A stretch of 64,000 bases of DNA, taken from Kitasatospora gansuensis (GTDB lineage: Bacteria; Actinomycetota; Actinomycetes; Streptomycetales; Streptomycetaceae). The DNA lies in NCBI RefSeq assembly GCF_014203705.1, contig NZ_JACHJR010000001.1, forward strand, positions 4,898,001 through 4,962,000, in the 5' to 3' direction. Of this stretch, positions 36,262 through 44,622 are shown piece by piece. Every line of letters begins with the position of its first letter. Position 1 is the stretch's first letter. Position numbers and translations under genes: made by a program. Below the pieces are notes generated by a model, which did not search any database, had not been told where the DNA came from, and saw nothing but the letters and a program-made list of their open reading frames with translations.

Positions 36262-36993
36262 ATGATGAATTCTGCGGCGGGCCCCGCGCCCGCCATCCGG
36301 ATCAGCGGCCTCACCGTCGCCCGCGGCGGTCACCCCGTCCTGCACGGCCTCGACCTGGACGTCCCGGTCGGATCGGTGACCGGCCTGCTCGGGCCGAGCG
36401 GCTGCGGCAAGACCACCCTGCTGCGGTCGATCGTCGGCGTGCAGCGGATCTCGGACGGCCGGGTCGAGGTGCTCGGCGAACCGGCCGGGAGCGCCGGGCT
36501 CCGGCACCGGATCGGCTATCTGACCCAGGCCCCGTCCGTCTACGGCGACCTCACCGTCACCGAGAACCTGCGCTACTTCGCCGCCGTGCTCGGCGCCCCG
36601 GCCACCGACCCGGACCGGGTGATCGAGGCGGTCGGCCTGACCGCCCACCGGGACCAACGCGCGGCCCGCCTCTCCGGCGGCCAGCGGGCCCGGGTCTCGC
36701 TCGCCGCCGCGCTGCTCGGCACCCCCGAACTACTCGTCCTGGACGAGCCCACGGTCGGCCTCGACCCGGTGCTCCGCCGCGACCTCTGGCAGCTCTTCTG
36801 CGAACTCGCCGACGCGGGCAGCACCCTGCTGGTCTCCAGCCACGTGATGGACGAGGCGGTGCGCTGCGACCGCCTGCTGCTGATGCGCGACGGCCGCCTG
36901 CTCGCCGCCGACACCCCCGCCGGCCTGCTGGCCCGTACCGGCGCCGCCGACGTGGACGCCGCCTTCCTCAGCCTGGTCGGGAGCACCTCGTGA
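36262..36993 (+). CDS. ABC transporter ATP-binding protein
   Basis: 243 residues with the complete ATPase motifs: Walker A GPSGCGKTTL, Q-loop YLTQAPSVYG, signature RLSGGQRARVSLAAA, Walker B LLVLDEPTVGLDP and H-loop LVSSHVMDEA. The subtype is that of DrrA-like drug exporters with ABC-2 permeases. Its stop overlaps the permease start (GTGA). A TCATCA/TGATGA inverted repeat (36255-36268) overlaps the ATG and might be an operator for the TetR protein upstream. Confidence 0.9.
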   Translation: MMNSAAGPAPAIRISGLTVARGGHPVLHGLDLDVPVGSVTGLLGPSGCGKTTLLRSIVGVQRISDGRVEVLGEPAGSAGLRHRIGYLTQAPSVYGDLTVTENLRYFAAVLGAPATDPDRVIEAVGLTAHRDQRAARLSGGQRARVSLAAALLGTPELLVLDEPTVGLDPVLRRDLWQLFCELADAGSTLLVSSHVMDEAVRCDRLLLMRDGRLLAADTPAGLLARTGAADVDAAFLSLVGSTS

Positions 36994-37727
36994 ACCTCCG
37001 CCGCACCCTGGCCACCGCCCGCCGCGTGCTGGCCCAACTCCGGCACGACCCACGGACCCTGGCGATGCTGCTGGTGGTGCCCTGCCTGCTGCTCACCCTG
37101 CTCCGGTACATGTTCGACGGGCAGCCCCAGGTCTTCGACCAGGTCGGCGGCGCGCTGCTGGGCATCTTCCCGCTGCTGGTGATGTTCCTGGTCACCTCGG
37201 TCGCGATGCTCCGGGAGCGGACCAGCGGCACCCTGGAACGCCTGCTCACCATGCCGCTCGGCAAGCTCGACCTGCTGCTCGGCTACGCGATCGCCTTCGG
37301 CGTGGTCGCCCTGGTCCAGGCCGCGCTGGCCTCCGCCCTCACCCTCGGCCTGCTCGGCCTCGACATCCAGGGCCCGACCTGGCTGGTCTTCGCGGTCGCG
37401 GTCGGCGACGGGCTGCTCGGCATGGCGCTCGGCCTGCTGGTCTCCGCGTTCGCCGAGACCGAGTTCCAGGCGGTCCAGTTCCTCCCGGCGGTGATCCTGC
37501 CGCAGCTGCTGCTCTGCGGCCTGTTCGTCCCCCGCGAGGCGATGGCCCCCGTGCTCCGCTGGATCTCGGACGTCCTCCCGCTCTCGTACGCGGTCGACGC
37601 GATGGACCACCTCACCACCAGCCCCGAGGTGACCGGCGCCGTGGTCCGCGACCTGGCCGTGATCGGCGGCTGCGTGCTGCTCGCCCTCACCCTCGGCGCG
37701 GCCACCTTGCGCCGCCGTACGGCCTGA
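36990..37727 (+). CDS. ABC-2 type permease
   Basis: 245 residues with six predicted membrane helices and the ABC-2 pattern (LRERTSGTLERLLTMPLGKLDLLLG after helix 2; PAVILPQLLLCGLFVPREAM near the end). GTG 36990 overlaps the stop of the ATPase gene, so the pair forms one exporter, probably a dimer of each subunit. The substrate is not known. Related transporters export antibiotics or lipids. A strong terminator follows. Confidence 0.88.
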   Translation: MNLRRTLATARRVLAQLRHDPRTLAMLLVVPCLLLTLLRYMFDGQPQVFDQVGGALLGIFPLLVMFLVTSVAMLRERTSGTLERLLTMPLGKLDLLLGYAIAFGVVALVQAALASALTLGLLGLDIQGPTWLVFAVAVGDGLLGMALGLLVSAFAETEFQAVQFLPAVILPQLLLCGLFVPREAMAPVLRWISDVLPLSYAVDAMDHLTTSPEVTGAVVRDLAVIGGCVLLALTLGAATLRRRTA

Positions 37728-37741
37728 CGGGTCGTCGGTTC

Positions 37742-37781
37742 CCCGACGCCGGGCAGAGCGGCCGCTCCTCCCGGCGTCGGG
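37742..37781 (+). terminator. Intrinsic terminator hairpin
   Basis: Perfect 12-bp stem CCCGACGCCGGG/CCCGGCGTCGGG with a 16-base loop, 14 bases after the permease stop. Confidence 0.75.
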
Positions 37782-37808
37782 TGTGAGGGATGGTGCAGAA
37801 TCGGCCCC

Positions 37809-38489
37809 ATGACCGATTCCGACGGCACGCCCGACCCGGGCAGCCCCGCCTCTGAGCTCAAGTACGCCGACCGCGTCTACCGCTCCGTTCCCGGCGTCAT
37901 CTCCGGCGTGCTGCTGCTGGCCGTGGCCGGCTGGCTGATCATCGACGCGATGCTGACCGGCACCGGCCGGACGCCCTGGATCGCCCTGGCCACCGCCCCG
38001 GTGTTCGTCTTCCCGGTGATCGCCTACACGATCCGGCCGACGGTGCTCGCGAACGACGCCCGGCTGCTGGTCCGCAACCCGTTCCGGACCGTGCACGCCC
38101 CCTGGGCCTCGGTCGAGGGCCTGCGGGCCGGGTACTCCGTGGAGCTCTTCGCCGGCGGCAAGAAGTACCAGGTCTGGGCCGTCCCGGTGTCCCTCCGGGC
38201 CCGCAAGAAGGCCACCCGCGCGGCCACCCGCGCCGCAGCCGCCGACGACCCCCGCGCCTCCCGCACCGCCGGCCTGGTCAACCCGATGCGCTCCGCCAAG
38301 GCCGGCCAGCCCGACCCCACCAAGGCCTGGTCCGACCAGGTGGTCAACACCCTCCTCGAGATCGCCGAACGCAACGCCACCAACCCCGCCGCCGCCGGCC
38401 CGGTCGTGGTCCGCTGGTGCTGGTGGATCATCGCCCCCGCCGTGCTCGGCCTGGTCACCCTCGTCACCCTGATCATCGCCACGAACTGA
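37809..38489 (+). CDS. PH-domain membrane protein (bPH6-like)
   Basis: 226 residues. Two hydrophobic helices (about 30-48 and 56-74) are followed by a small beta domain (LLVRNPFRTVHAPWASVEGL, YSVELFAGGKKYQVWAVPVSL) typical of actinobacterial PH-domain proteins. A long basic, Ala-rich loop and a third helix (WWIIAPAVLGLVTLVTLII) close the protein. It lies between two terminators, so it is monocistronic. In S. coelicolor a similar gene sits near the phosphomannomutase (recalled). Function unknown. Confidence 0.75.
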   Translation: MTDSDGTPDPGSPASELKYADRVYRSVPGVISGVLLLAVAGWLIIDAMLTGTGRTPWIALATAPVFVFPVIAYTIRPTVLANDARLLVRNPFRTVHAPWASVEGLRAGYSVELFAGGKKYQVWAVPVSLRARKKATRAATRAAAADDPRASRTAGLVNPMRSAKAGQPDPTKAWSDQVVNTLLEIAERNATNPAAAGPVVVRWCWWIIAPAVLGLVTLVTLIIATN

Positions 38490-38502
38490 CCGAACACGCA
38501 CC

Positions 38503-38537
38503 TGTGCCCGGCACCCACACACGGGGAGCCGGGCACA
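38503..38537 (+). terminator. Terminator between convergent genes
   Basis: TGTGCCCGGC pairs with GCCGGGCACA (10 bp, 15-base loop) between the PH-domain gene and the mutase gene; it can serve both. Confidence 0.7.
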
Positions 38538-38553
38538 GTCGTGTCACGGGCCG

Positions 38554-40239
38554 TCAGATGCCGGCCGCAGCCGCCAGGTCGCGCTTGATCGCGGCGAGCA
38601 GCTCCGCCGCCCGCGCCCGGGCGTCCGCGAGGTCGGCCGCCGTGGCGACCGGGAGGACGACCTCGAGGTAGCACTTGAGCTTGGGCTCGGTGCCCGAGGG
38701 GCGGACCACGATGCGGGCGGCGGTGACCTCGGAGCCGGTCAGGTAGTAGCGGAGGCCGTCGGTCGGCGGCAGCTCGGCGGAACCGGCCGTCAGGTCGTCC
38801 GCGCGGGTGACGCGCAGCCCGGCCAGCAGCGTCGGAGGCTGGTCGCGCAGGCGCTGCATGGCGGCGGAGATCAGCGCGAGGTCGTCCACCCGGACCGAGA
38901 GCTGGTCGGTGGCGTGCAGGCCGTGCTCCAGCGCGAGGTCGTCGAGCAGGTCGGTCAGGGTGCGGCCGGACTGCTTGAGGGTGGCGGCGAGTTCGGCGAC
39001 CAGCAGGGCGGCGGTGATGCCGTCCTTGTCGCGGACGCCCTCGGGGTCGACCGAGTAGCCGAGCGCCTCCTCGTAGCCGTACCGCAGGCCCTCGGCCCGG
39101 GAGAGCCACTTGAAGCCGGTCAGCGTCTCGGCGTAGCCGAGGCCCGCCGCCGCCGCGATCCGGCCGAGCAGGGTGGAGGAGACGATGGTGGTGGCGAAGA
39201 CGCCGGTGGCCCGCTTGGCGACCAGGGCGGAGCCGAGCAGCGCGCCCACCTCGTCGCCGCGCAGCATCCGCCAGCCGCCGTTGTCCGCGACGGCGACGGC
39301 GCAGCGGTCCGCGTCCGGGTCGTTGGCGATCACGATGTCGGGCCCGACCGAGGCGGCGGTGCGGAACGCGAGGTCCATCGCGCCCGGCTCCTCCGGGTTG
39401 GGGAAGGAGACGGTGGGGAAGTCCGGGTCGGGCTCGGCCTGTTCGGCCACCACGGTCGGGGCGGGGAAGCCGGCCTGCTTGAAGGCGGCCACCAGGGTGT
39501 CCCGGCCGACGCCGTGCATCGGGGTGTAGACCACGTCGAGGTCGCGGGCCCCGGCCGGGTCGACCACGGTGACGGCGCGGTCCAGGTACGCCTCGACGAC
39601 GTCGTCGCCGAGCACCTCCCAGCCGCCGTCGGCCAGCGGCACCTGGTCCAGCGAGACGATCGCGTCGATCTCGGCGGCGATGCCCGCGTCGGCGGGCGGG
39701 ACGATCTGCGAGCCGTCGCCCAGGTAGACCTTGTAGCCGTTGTCCTGCGGCGGGTTGTGGCTGGCGGTCACGGTGACCCCGGCGGCCGCGCCCAGGTGGC
39801 GGACGGCGAAGGCCAGCACCGGGGTGGGCAGCGCGCGGGGCAGCAGGGCGGCGCGCAGCCCGGCGCCGACCACCACGGCGGCGGTGTCGCGGGCGAAGTC
39901 GTACGACTTGTGCCGGGCGTCGTAGCCGATCACCACGAGGTCGCCGAGCTGTTCGGCCTTCACGTACGCGACCAGGCCGGCGGCGGCCCGGATCACCACG
40001 GCGCGGTTCATCCGCATCGGGCCCGCGCCCAGCTCGCCGCGGAGCCCGGCGGTGCCGAACTGGAGCCGGTCGCTGAAGCGTTCGGCCAGCCGGGACCAGG
40101 CGATCCGCTCGCCGGCCTCGGGCTCGCCCTCGGCGGCGGCCAGCAGCGCGGTGAGCTCCGCCCGGGTCTGCGGGTCCGGGTCCTCGGCGAGCCAGGTCCG
40201 GGCGCGCGCGAGCAGATCGGTGGTCGGTGCCTGGGACAT
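38554..40239 (-). CDS. Phosphosugar mutase (phosphomannomutase/phosphopentomutase type)
   Basis: 561 residues, alpha-D-phosphohexomutase superfamily. The phosphoserine loop is TVTASHNPPQDNGYKVYL, the metal loop IANDPDADRCAV, the sugar loop GDEVG, and the phosphate-binding loop RPSGTEPKLKCYLE. FGTAGLRG near residue 60 is also typical. It follows the purine nucleoside phosphorylase by about 100 bases on the same strand, so it probably isomerises ribose-1-phosphate or deoxyribose-1-phosphate to the 5-phosphates, feeding DeoC. Databases often call it phosphomannomutase. AGGGAG precedes the ATG. Confidence 0.87.
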   Translation of the reverse strand: MSQAPTTDLLARARTWLAEDPDPQTRAELTALLAAAEGEPEAGERIAWSRLAERFSDRLQFGTAGLRGELGAGPMRMNRAVVIRAAAGLVAYVKAEQLGDLVVIGYDARHKSYDFARDTAAVVVGAGLRAALLPRALPTPVLAFAVRHLGAAAGVTVTASHNPPQDNGYKVYLGDGSQIVPPADAGIAAEIDAIVSLDQVPLADGGWEVLGDDVVEAYLDRAVTVVDPAGARDLDVVYTPMHGVGRDTLVAAFKQAGFPAPTVVAEQAEPDPDFPTVSFPNPEEPGAMDLAFRTAASVGPDIVIANDPDADRCAVAVADNGGWRMLRGDEVGALLGSALVAKRATGVFATTIVSSTLLGRIAAAAGLGYAETLTGFKWLSRAEGLRYGYEEALGYSVDPEGVRDKDGITAALLVAELAATLKQSGRTLTDLLDDLALEHGLHATDQLSVRVDDLALISAAMQRLRDQPPTLLAGLRVTRADDLTAGSAELPPTDGLRYYLTGSEVTAARIVVRPSGTEPKLKCYLEVVLPVATAADLADARARAAELLAAIKRDLAAAAGI

Positions 40240-40342
40240 TGCTGCCAGCTCCCTCTGAGGGTGAGTGGGACAAAGAGACGGAGCCGCCTCCCCGGACAAC
40301 GGGTCGACGGCTCCGGACTACTGATTCTGCGTCAGGTGACGG

Positions 40343-41164
40343 TCAGATCCGCTCAAGGACCTTCGCCAGCAGCGCGCCCATCCGCTCGGCGCTGGCCTTG
40401 CCGGCCTCCAGCACCTCTTCGTGGTTGAGCGGCTCGCCGGTGATGCCGGCCGCCAGGTTGGTGACCAGCGAGATGCCCAGCACCTCGGCGCCGGCCTCGC
40501 GGGCGGCGATCGCCTCCAGCGTGGTGGACATGCCGACCAGCTCGCCGCCGATCGCCCGGACCATGCCGATCTCGGCCGGGGTCTCGTAGTGCGGGCCGCG
40601 GAACTGCACGTAGACGGCCTCGTCGAGGGAGGAGTCCACCTCGCGGCAGAGCTCGCGCAGCCGCTTGGAGTACAGGTCGGTGAGGTCGACGAAGTTGGCG
40701 CCGACGATCGGGGAGTCCGCGGTGAGGTTGATGTGGTCGCTGATCAGCACCGGCTGACCGGGCACCCAGCCCTCGCGCAGACCACCGCAGCCGTTGGTCA
40801 GCACCACGGTCTCGACGCCCGCCGCGACGGCGGTGCGGACACCGTGCACCACGGTGGCCACGCCGTGACCCTCGTAGTAGTGGTTGCGGCCGAGGAAGAT
40901 CAGCGCGCGCTTGTCGCCGATCTTCACCGAGCGGATCTTGCCCGAGTGGCCGGCCACGGCCGGGGCCGGGAAGCCGGGCAGGTCGGTGACCGGGAACTCA
41001 GCCACGGTCTCGCCGAGGGCGTCGGCAGCCGGCACCCAGCCGGAGCCCATCACCAGGGCGACGTCGTGGCGCTCGGCACCGGTCAGCTCACGCAGACGCG
41101 CGGCGGCCGCCTGGGCGGCGGCGTAGGGGTCGGCGGAGACGTTGGACTGAGGAGATGCGTTCAC
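40343..41164 (-). CDS. punA: Purine nucleoside phosphorylase (trimeric type)
   Basis: 273 residues. Phosphorolysis of (deoxy)inosine and (deoxy)guanosine. The phosphate and base sites are visible: VALVMGSGWVPA, AGHSGKIRS, LGRNHYYEGHG, LTNGCGGLREGW and GMVRAIGGELVGMST. GTG 41164 is preferred to the upstream TTG because a TATTCT -10 box lies seven bases before it with no ribosome site (leaderless). CTACGCGCGTAG is a further 12 bases upstream of that box. It forms an operon with the phosphosugar mutase. Confidence 0.9.
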   Translation of the reverse strand: MNASPQSNVSADPYAAAQAAAARLRELTGAERHDVALVMGSGWVPAADALGETVAEFPVTDLPGFPAPAVAGHSGKIRSVKIGDKRALIFLGRNHYYEGHGVATVVHGVRTAVAAGVETVVLTNGCGGLREGWVPGQPVLISDHINLTADSPIVGANFVDLTDLYSKRLRELCREVDSSLDEAVYVQFRGPHYETPAEIGMVRAIGGELVGMSTTLEAIAAREAGAEVLGISLVTNLAAGITGEPLNHEEVLEAGKASAERMGALLAKVLERI

Positions 41165-41189
41165 GTCACCGAGAATAGACGGCAATCGC

Positions 41190-41201
41190 CTACGCGCGTA
41201 G
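41190..41201. promoter_or_regulatory. CTACGCGCGTAG operator, copy 3 (punA promoter)
   Basis: Third perfect copy of the 12-bp palindrome, overlapping the expected -35 region of the punA promoter (-10 box TATTCT, complement of 41172-41177). Confidence 0.75.
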
Positions 41202-41304
41202 ACATACCCGGCGAACCATGCCGGATCGTTACCCGGATGACCTAGAGACCCAAACGAACACCCGCTACGGGCCGCCCTGTTCGGATGGTCCTACAAGTCG
41301 GTCG

Positions 41305-41742
41305 TCAGCAGGGCCGTCGTCGCAGGTCCAGCACGTAGTCGTGCGGCGCGCCCGCGCTCTCCGCCGCGTCCGCGATCATGCCCAGGTAGCGGGCGGCGGG
41401 CAGCCCGCCCTCCCAGTCGTTCAGCACGTACGTCCAGACCGGGATGTCCCCGTCCAGGGTGTGCGCCCGCAGCCGGATCTTCCGGTAGATGCCGAGCTGC
41501 ACGCCCTCCCAGCGGTCGAGCCCGTCCTCGTCCATCGGCGCGACGTCGTAGAGCGAGACGAAGACCTGCTCCTTCTCGTCCTCCACCACGGTGGCCAGCG
41601 AACCCTCCCAGCCCAGCTGCTCGCCGCCGAAGGTCATCCGCCAGCCGTCCAGCCACCCGGTGCCGCGCAGCGGCGAGTGGGGGGCGCGGCGGCTCATCTG
41701 CCGGGCGTCGAGGTTCGTGGCGTACGCGGCGTAGAGGGGCAT
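41305..41742 (-). CDS. Gamma-glutamylcyclotransferase-like protein
   Basis: 145 residues with the GGCT-fold opening MPLYAAYATNLDARQMSRRAP (the Y-x-Y/F-A-x-G/T-S/N-N-L motif), LRGTGWLDGWRMTFGG and a later WEGVQLGIYRKIRL. The family cyclises gamma-glutamyl amino acids or amines. The acid/base Glu may be in the VVEDEKEQVFVSLYDV segment but cannot be fixed by eye. ATG 41742 is used; an ATG four codons upstream is possible. It converges on the punA promoter region and lies opposite lpdA. Confidence 0.75.
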   Translation of the reverse strand: MPLYAAYATNLDARQMSRRAPHSPLRGTGWLDGWRMTFGGEQLGWEGSLATVVEDEKEQVFVSLYDVAPMDEDGLDRWEGVQLGIYRKIRLRAHTLDGDIPVWTYVLNDWEGGLPAARYLGMIADAAESAGAPHDYVLDLRRRPC

Positions 41743-41902
41743 GGGCGCCACCATACGGGAGAGCGGCGCTCGCGAGGGAGCGGGTACGGAGCTTCTGACG
41801 GTCCGTCCGAACACGCATTCCGGACAGTTCACGACCGGCTCCGATCGGAGCTGAGCACAATGCAACGCCCCCGGCGTGGCGCCGGTCTCGGCGTACGGGA
41901 CA

Positions 41903-43357
41903 ATGGTGCCTGTGACTCGGATCGTGATCATCGGTGGCGGACCCGGCGGATATGAGGCGGCCCTCGTGGCCGCCCAGCTCGGCGCGGAGGTGACCGTTGT
42001 CGACCGCGACGGTCTGGGCGGATCGGCGGTGCTGACGGACTGCGTGCCGTCCAAGACCCTGATCGCGACGGCGGAGGTGATGACCACCTTCGACAGCTCG
42101 TACGAGGAGCTGGGCATCATCGTCGCGGACGACACCCCGCCGATCGAGGGATCGGCCCGGGTGGTCGGGGTCGACCTCGGCAAGGTCAACCGACGGGTGA
42201 AGCGCCTCGCCATCGCCCAGTCGCACGACATCACCCAGTCGGTCACCCGGGCGGGCGTCACCGTGCTGCGCGGCAAGGGCCGGCTCGGCGCCGGCGGCCA
42301 GGCGGCGGACGGCTCCCGCGAGGTGATCGTGGACGGTGCCGACGGCTCGACCGAGACGCTCCGGGCCGACGCCGTGCTGATCGCCACCGGCGTGCACCCG
42401 CGCGAGCTCCCGGACGCCCAGCCGGACGGCGAGCGGATCCTGAACTGGACCCAGGTCTACGAGCTGGAGGAGCTGCCCCGCGAGCTGATCGTGGTCGGCT
42501 CGGGCGTCACCGGCGCCGAGTTCGCCGGTGCGTACCAGGCGCTCGGCTCCAAGGTCACCCTGGTCTCCTCCCGCGACCGGGTGCTGCCGGGCGAGGACCC
42601 GGACGCCGCCGAGGTGCTCGAAGAGGTCTTCCGCCGGCGCGGCATGAACGTGATGTCCCGCTCGCGGGCCGAGAGCGCCAAGCGGATCGGCGACCGGGTC
42701 GAGGTCACCCTCGCCGACGGCACCGCGATCGAGGGCACCCACTGTCTGATGGCGGTCGGCTCGATCCCCAACACCGCAGGGCTCGGTCTGGAGGAGGCCG
42801 GGGTCAAGCTCAACGACTGGGGCCAGATCCAGGTCGACCGGGTCTCCCGGACCAGCGCCCCCGGCGTGTACGCGGCCGGTGACTGCACCGGTGTCTTCAT
42901 GCTCGCCTCGGTCGCCGCGATGCAGGGCCGGATCGCGATGTACCACGTGCTCGGCGACGCGGTGCAGCCGCTGAACCTGAAGACGGTGGCCTCCAACGTC
43001 TTCACCGACCCGGAGATCGCCACGGTCGGCTACACCGCCACCGACGTCTCCTGCGGGAAGATGGACGCGGTCGAGGTCAAGCTCCCGCTCCGGGGCAACC
43101 CGCGGGCCAAGATGCAGGGCATCCGGGACGGCTTCGTGAAGCTGTTCGCCCGCCCTGGCACCGGCATCGTGGTCGGTGGTGTGGTGGTCGCGCCGCGCGC
43201 CAGCGAACTCATCCATTCGATCTCGCTCGCCGTGGACAACAACTTGACGGTCGAACAGGTGGCCGGTGCCTTCACCGTCTACCCGTCACTCTCCGGCTCC
43301 ACCGCCGAGGCCGCCCGCCAGCTGCACATCCGCAAGCGCGAGGACTCGGACTCCTGA
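41903..43357 (+). CDS. lpdA: NAD(P)H:quinone dehydrogenase LpdA (flavoprotein disulfide reductase family)
   Basis: 484 residues. FAD site VIIGGGPGGYEAALVAAQLG, NAD site VVGSGVTGAEFAGAYQALG, and the FAD-binding GVYAAGDCTGV. The redox motif reads GGSAVLTDCVPSK, so one of the two cysteines of a true lipoamide dehydrogenase (GGTCLNxGC) is missing. This matches Mycobacterium tuberculosis LpdA (Rv3303c), which lacks lipoamide activity and reduces quinones. ATG 41903 or GTG 41912 could start translation. It is likely annotated dihydrolipoamide dehydrogenase in databases, which would be misleading. Confidence 0.87.
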   Translation: MVPVTRIVIIGGGPGGYEAALVAAQLGAEVTVVDRDGLGGSAVLTDCVPSKTLIATAEVMTTFDSSYEELGIIVADDTPPIEGSARVVGVDLGKVNRRVKRLAIAQSHDITQSVTRAGVTVLRGKGRLGAGGQAADGSREVIVDGADGSTETLRADAVLIATGVHPRELPDAQPDGERILNWTQVYELEELPRELIVVGSGVTGAEFAGAYQALGSKVTLVSSRDRVLPGEDPDAAEVLEEVFRRRGMNVMSRSRAESAKRIGDRVEVTLADGTAIEGTHCLMAVGSIPNTAGLGLEEAGVKLNDWGQIQVDRVSRTSAPGVYAAGDCTGVFMLASVAAMQGRIAMYHVLGDAVQPLNLKTVASNVFTDPEIATVGYTATDVSCGKMDAVEVKLPLRGNPRAKMQGIRDGFVKLFARPGTGIVVGGVVVAPRASELIHSISLAVDNNLTVEQVAGAFTVYPSLSGSTAEAARQLHIRKREDSDS

Positions 43358-43373
43358 GCTGCGGAACCTAGTT

Positions 43374-43400
43374 GAGGCGGTCGCCGATGGCGGCCGCCTC
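43374..43400 (+). terminator. Probable terminator hairpin
   Basis: GAGGCGG pairs with CCGCCTC across a 13-base loop, 17 bases after the lpdA stop. Confidence 0.5.
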
Positions 43401-43544
43401 TGCCGTCTCACCCGCCCGGCCGAGCGTGACCGCCGGTAGCTGACGGCGCGTATTGTACGGTCGCACGCTGCTCCGAGGTGAGCATTTCCCGATACCAGCT
43501 GCAAACGCCTGAAAGCAGACGGTCATTCAGTTACCGTCGGTTCT

Positions 43545-44471
43545 GTGTTTGCTGCAGAACGTCGCCAGTTGATCCTCGAAATGGTGCGCGCCAACGGAGC
43601 GGTATCGCTCCGCGAGTTGGCCCGCGTCGTCCAGACCTCCGAAGTCACCGTACGTCGGGACGTACGGGCGCTGGAGGCCGAAGGGCTGCTCGACCGCCGG
43701 CACGGCGGCGCGGTGCTCCCCGGCGGCTTCAGCAGGGAGCCCGGCTATCCGCAGAAGACCCATCTCGCGGCCGCCGAGAAGAGCGCGATCGCCGATCTCG
43801 CCGCCTCGATGGTCGAGGAGGGGGACGCCGTGGTGGTCGGCGCGGGCACCACCACCCAGGAGTTGGCCCGTCGGCTGGCCCGGGTGCCGGGCCTGACGGT
43901 GGTCACCAACTCGCTGCTGGTCGCCCAGGCGCTGGCCCACGCCAACCGGGTGGAGGTGGTGATGACCGGCGGTACGCTGCGCGGTTCCAACTACGCCCTG
44001 GTGGGCAGCGGGGCGGAGCAGTCGCTGCACGGGCTGCGGGTCTCCAAGGCCTTCATCTCCGGCAGTGGTCTGACCGCCGAGCGCGGGCTCTCCACCACCA
44101 ACATGCTCTCCGCGAGCGTGGACCGGGCACTGGTGCAGTCGGCCACCGAGGTCATCGTCCTCGCCGACCACACCAAGCTCGGCGCGGACACCATGTTCCA
44201 GACCGTCCCGACCGAGGCGATCACCCGCCTGGTGACGGACGAACAGGCCGCCGGGACCGACCCGACGGCCCGCGAGCTGGACGCGCTCGCCGACTGCGGC
44301 GTGCAGATCTCGATCGCCCCGCTCGGCTCCCCGGCCGAGCCCCCCGTCCACCAGCAGTCCGCCCCGGTCAACGCGGCCCCCCGACGCCCGGCCCCCCTGC
44401 CCGGCCAGCGCCGACCGGCCCACCAACTCCCGGGCCGGCTGACCGAACTGAGCGCCCCTCGTGGGCGGTGA
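43545..44471 (+). CDS. DeoR/GlpR-family transcriptional regulator
   Basis: 308 residues. The N-terminal DeoR helix-turn-helix is AVSLRELARVVQTSEVTVRRDVRALEAEGLL, cut short here, with HGGAVLP following. The C-terminal DeoRC sugar-phosphate sensor has VVVGAGTTTQELARRLA, VVTNSLLVAQAL and VLADHTKLG. A ~60-residue Pro-rich tail is extra. GTG 43545 has TACCGT seven bases upstream, so it may be leaderless. It lies beside the nucleoside genes and senses a phosphosugar by family, making it one candidate for the CTACGCGCGTAG-binding regulator, though no such site precedes it. Confidence 0.87.
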   Translation: MFAAERRQLILEMVRANGAVSLRELARVVQTSEVTVRRDVRALEAEGLLDRRHGGAVLPGGFSREPGYPQKTHLAAAEKSAIADLAASMVEEGDAVVVGAGTTTQELARRLARVPGLTVVTNSLLVAQALAHANRVEVVMTGGTLRGSNYALVGSGAEQSLHGLRVSKAFISGSGLTAERGLSTTNMLSASVDRALVQSATEVIVLADHTKLGADTMFQTVPTEAITRLVTDEQAAGTDPTARELDALADCGVQISIAPLGSPAEPPVHQQSAPVNAAPRRPAPLPGQRRPAHQLPGRLTELSAPRGR

Positions 44472-44476
44472 ACGGT

Positions 44477-44592
44477 CAGGGGCTCGGGGAACTGCGACGC
44501 CGGCCTCGTGAAAGGTGATCCGTCCGTGCGTGGTCAGGCACTTTGCATTTTGACCCGCACGCCAGATCTCGTCGCCGTTCCCCGAGCCCCTG
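44477..44592. repeat. ~115-bp palindromic intergenic element, copy 1
   Basis: It begins CAGGGGCTCGGGGAACTGCG and ends with the near-complement (CGCCGTTCCCCGAGCCCCTG). A second copy in the same orientation lies at 48994-49107. The internal GTGGTCAGGCACTTT and CGCCAGATCTC blocks are also shared. It fills the gap between the convergent deoR and accA2 genes. MITE- or REP-like. Confidence 0.8.
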
Positions 44593-44622
44593 GACCGTAA
44601 ATGGCCGAGCCCGGTTCTAGGC

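Noticed and set aside
43440..43470. GGCGCGTATTGTACGG as a degenerate CTACGCGCGTAG site before the DeoR gene
   Set aside because: Only one half-site resembles the palindrome; the symmetry is lost.
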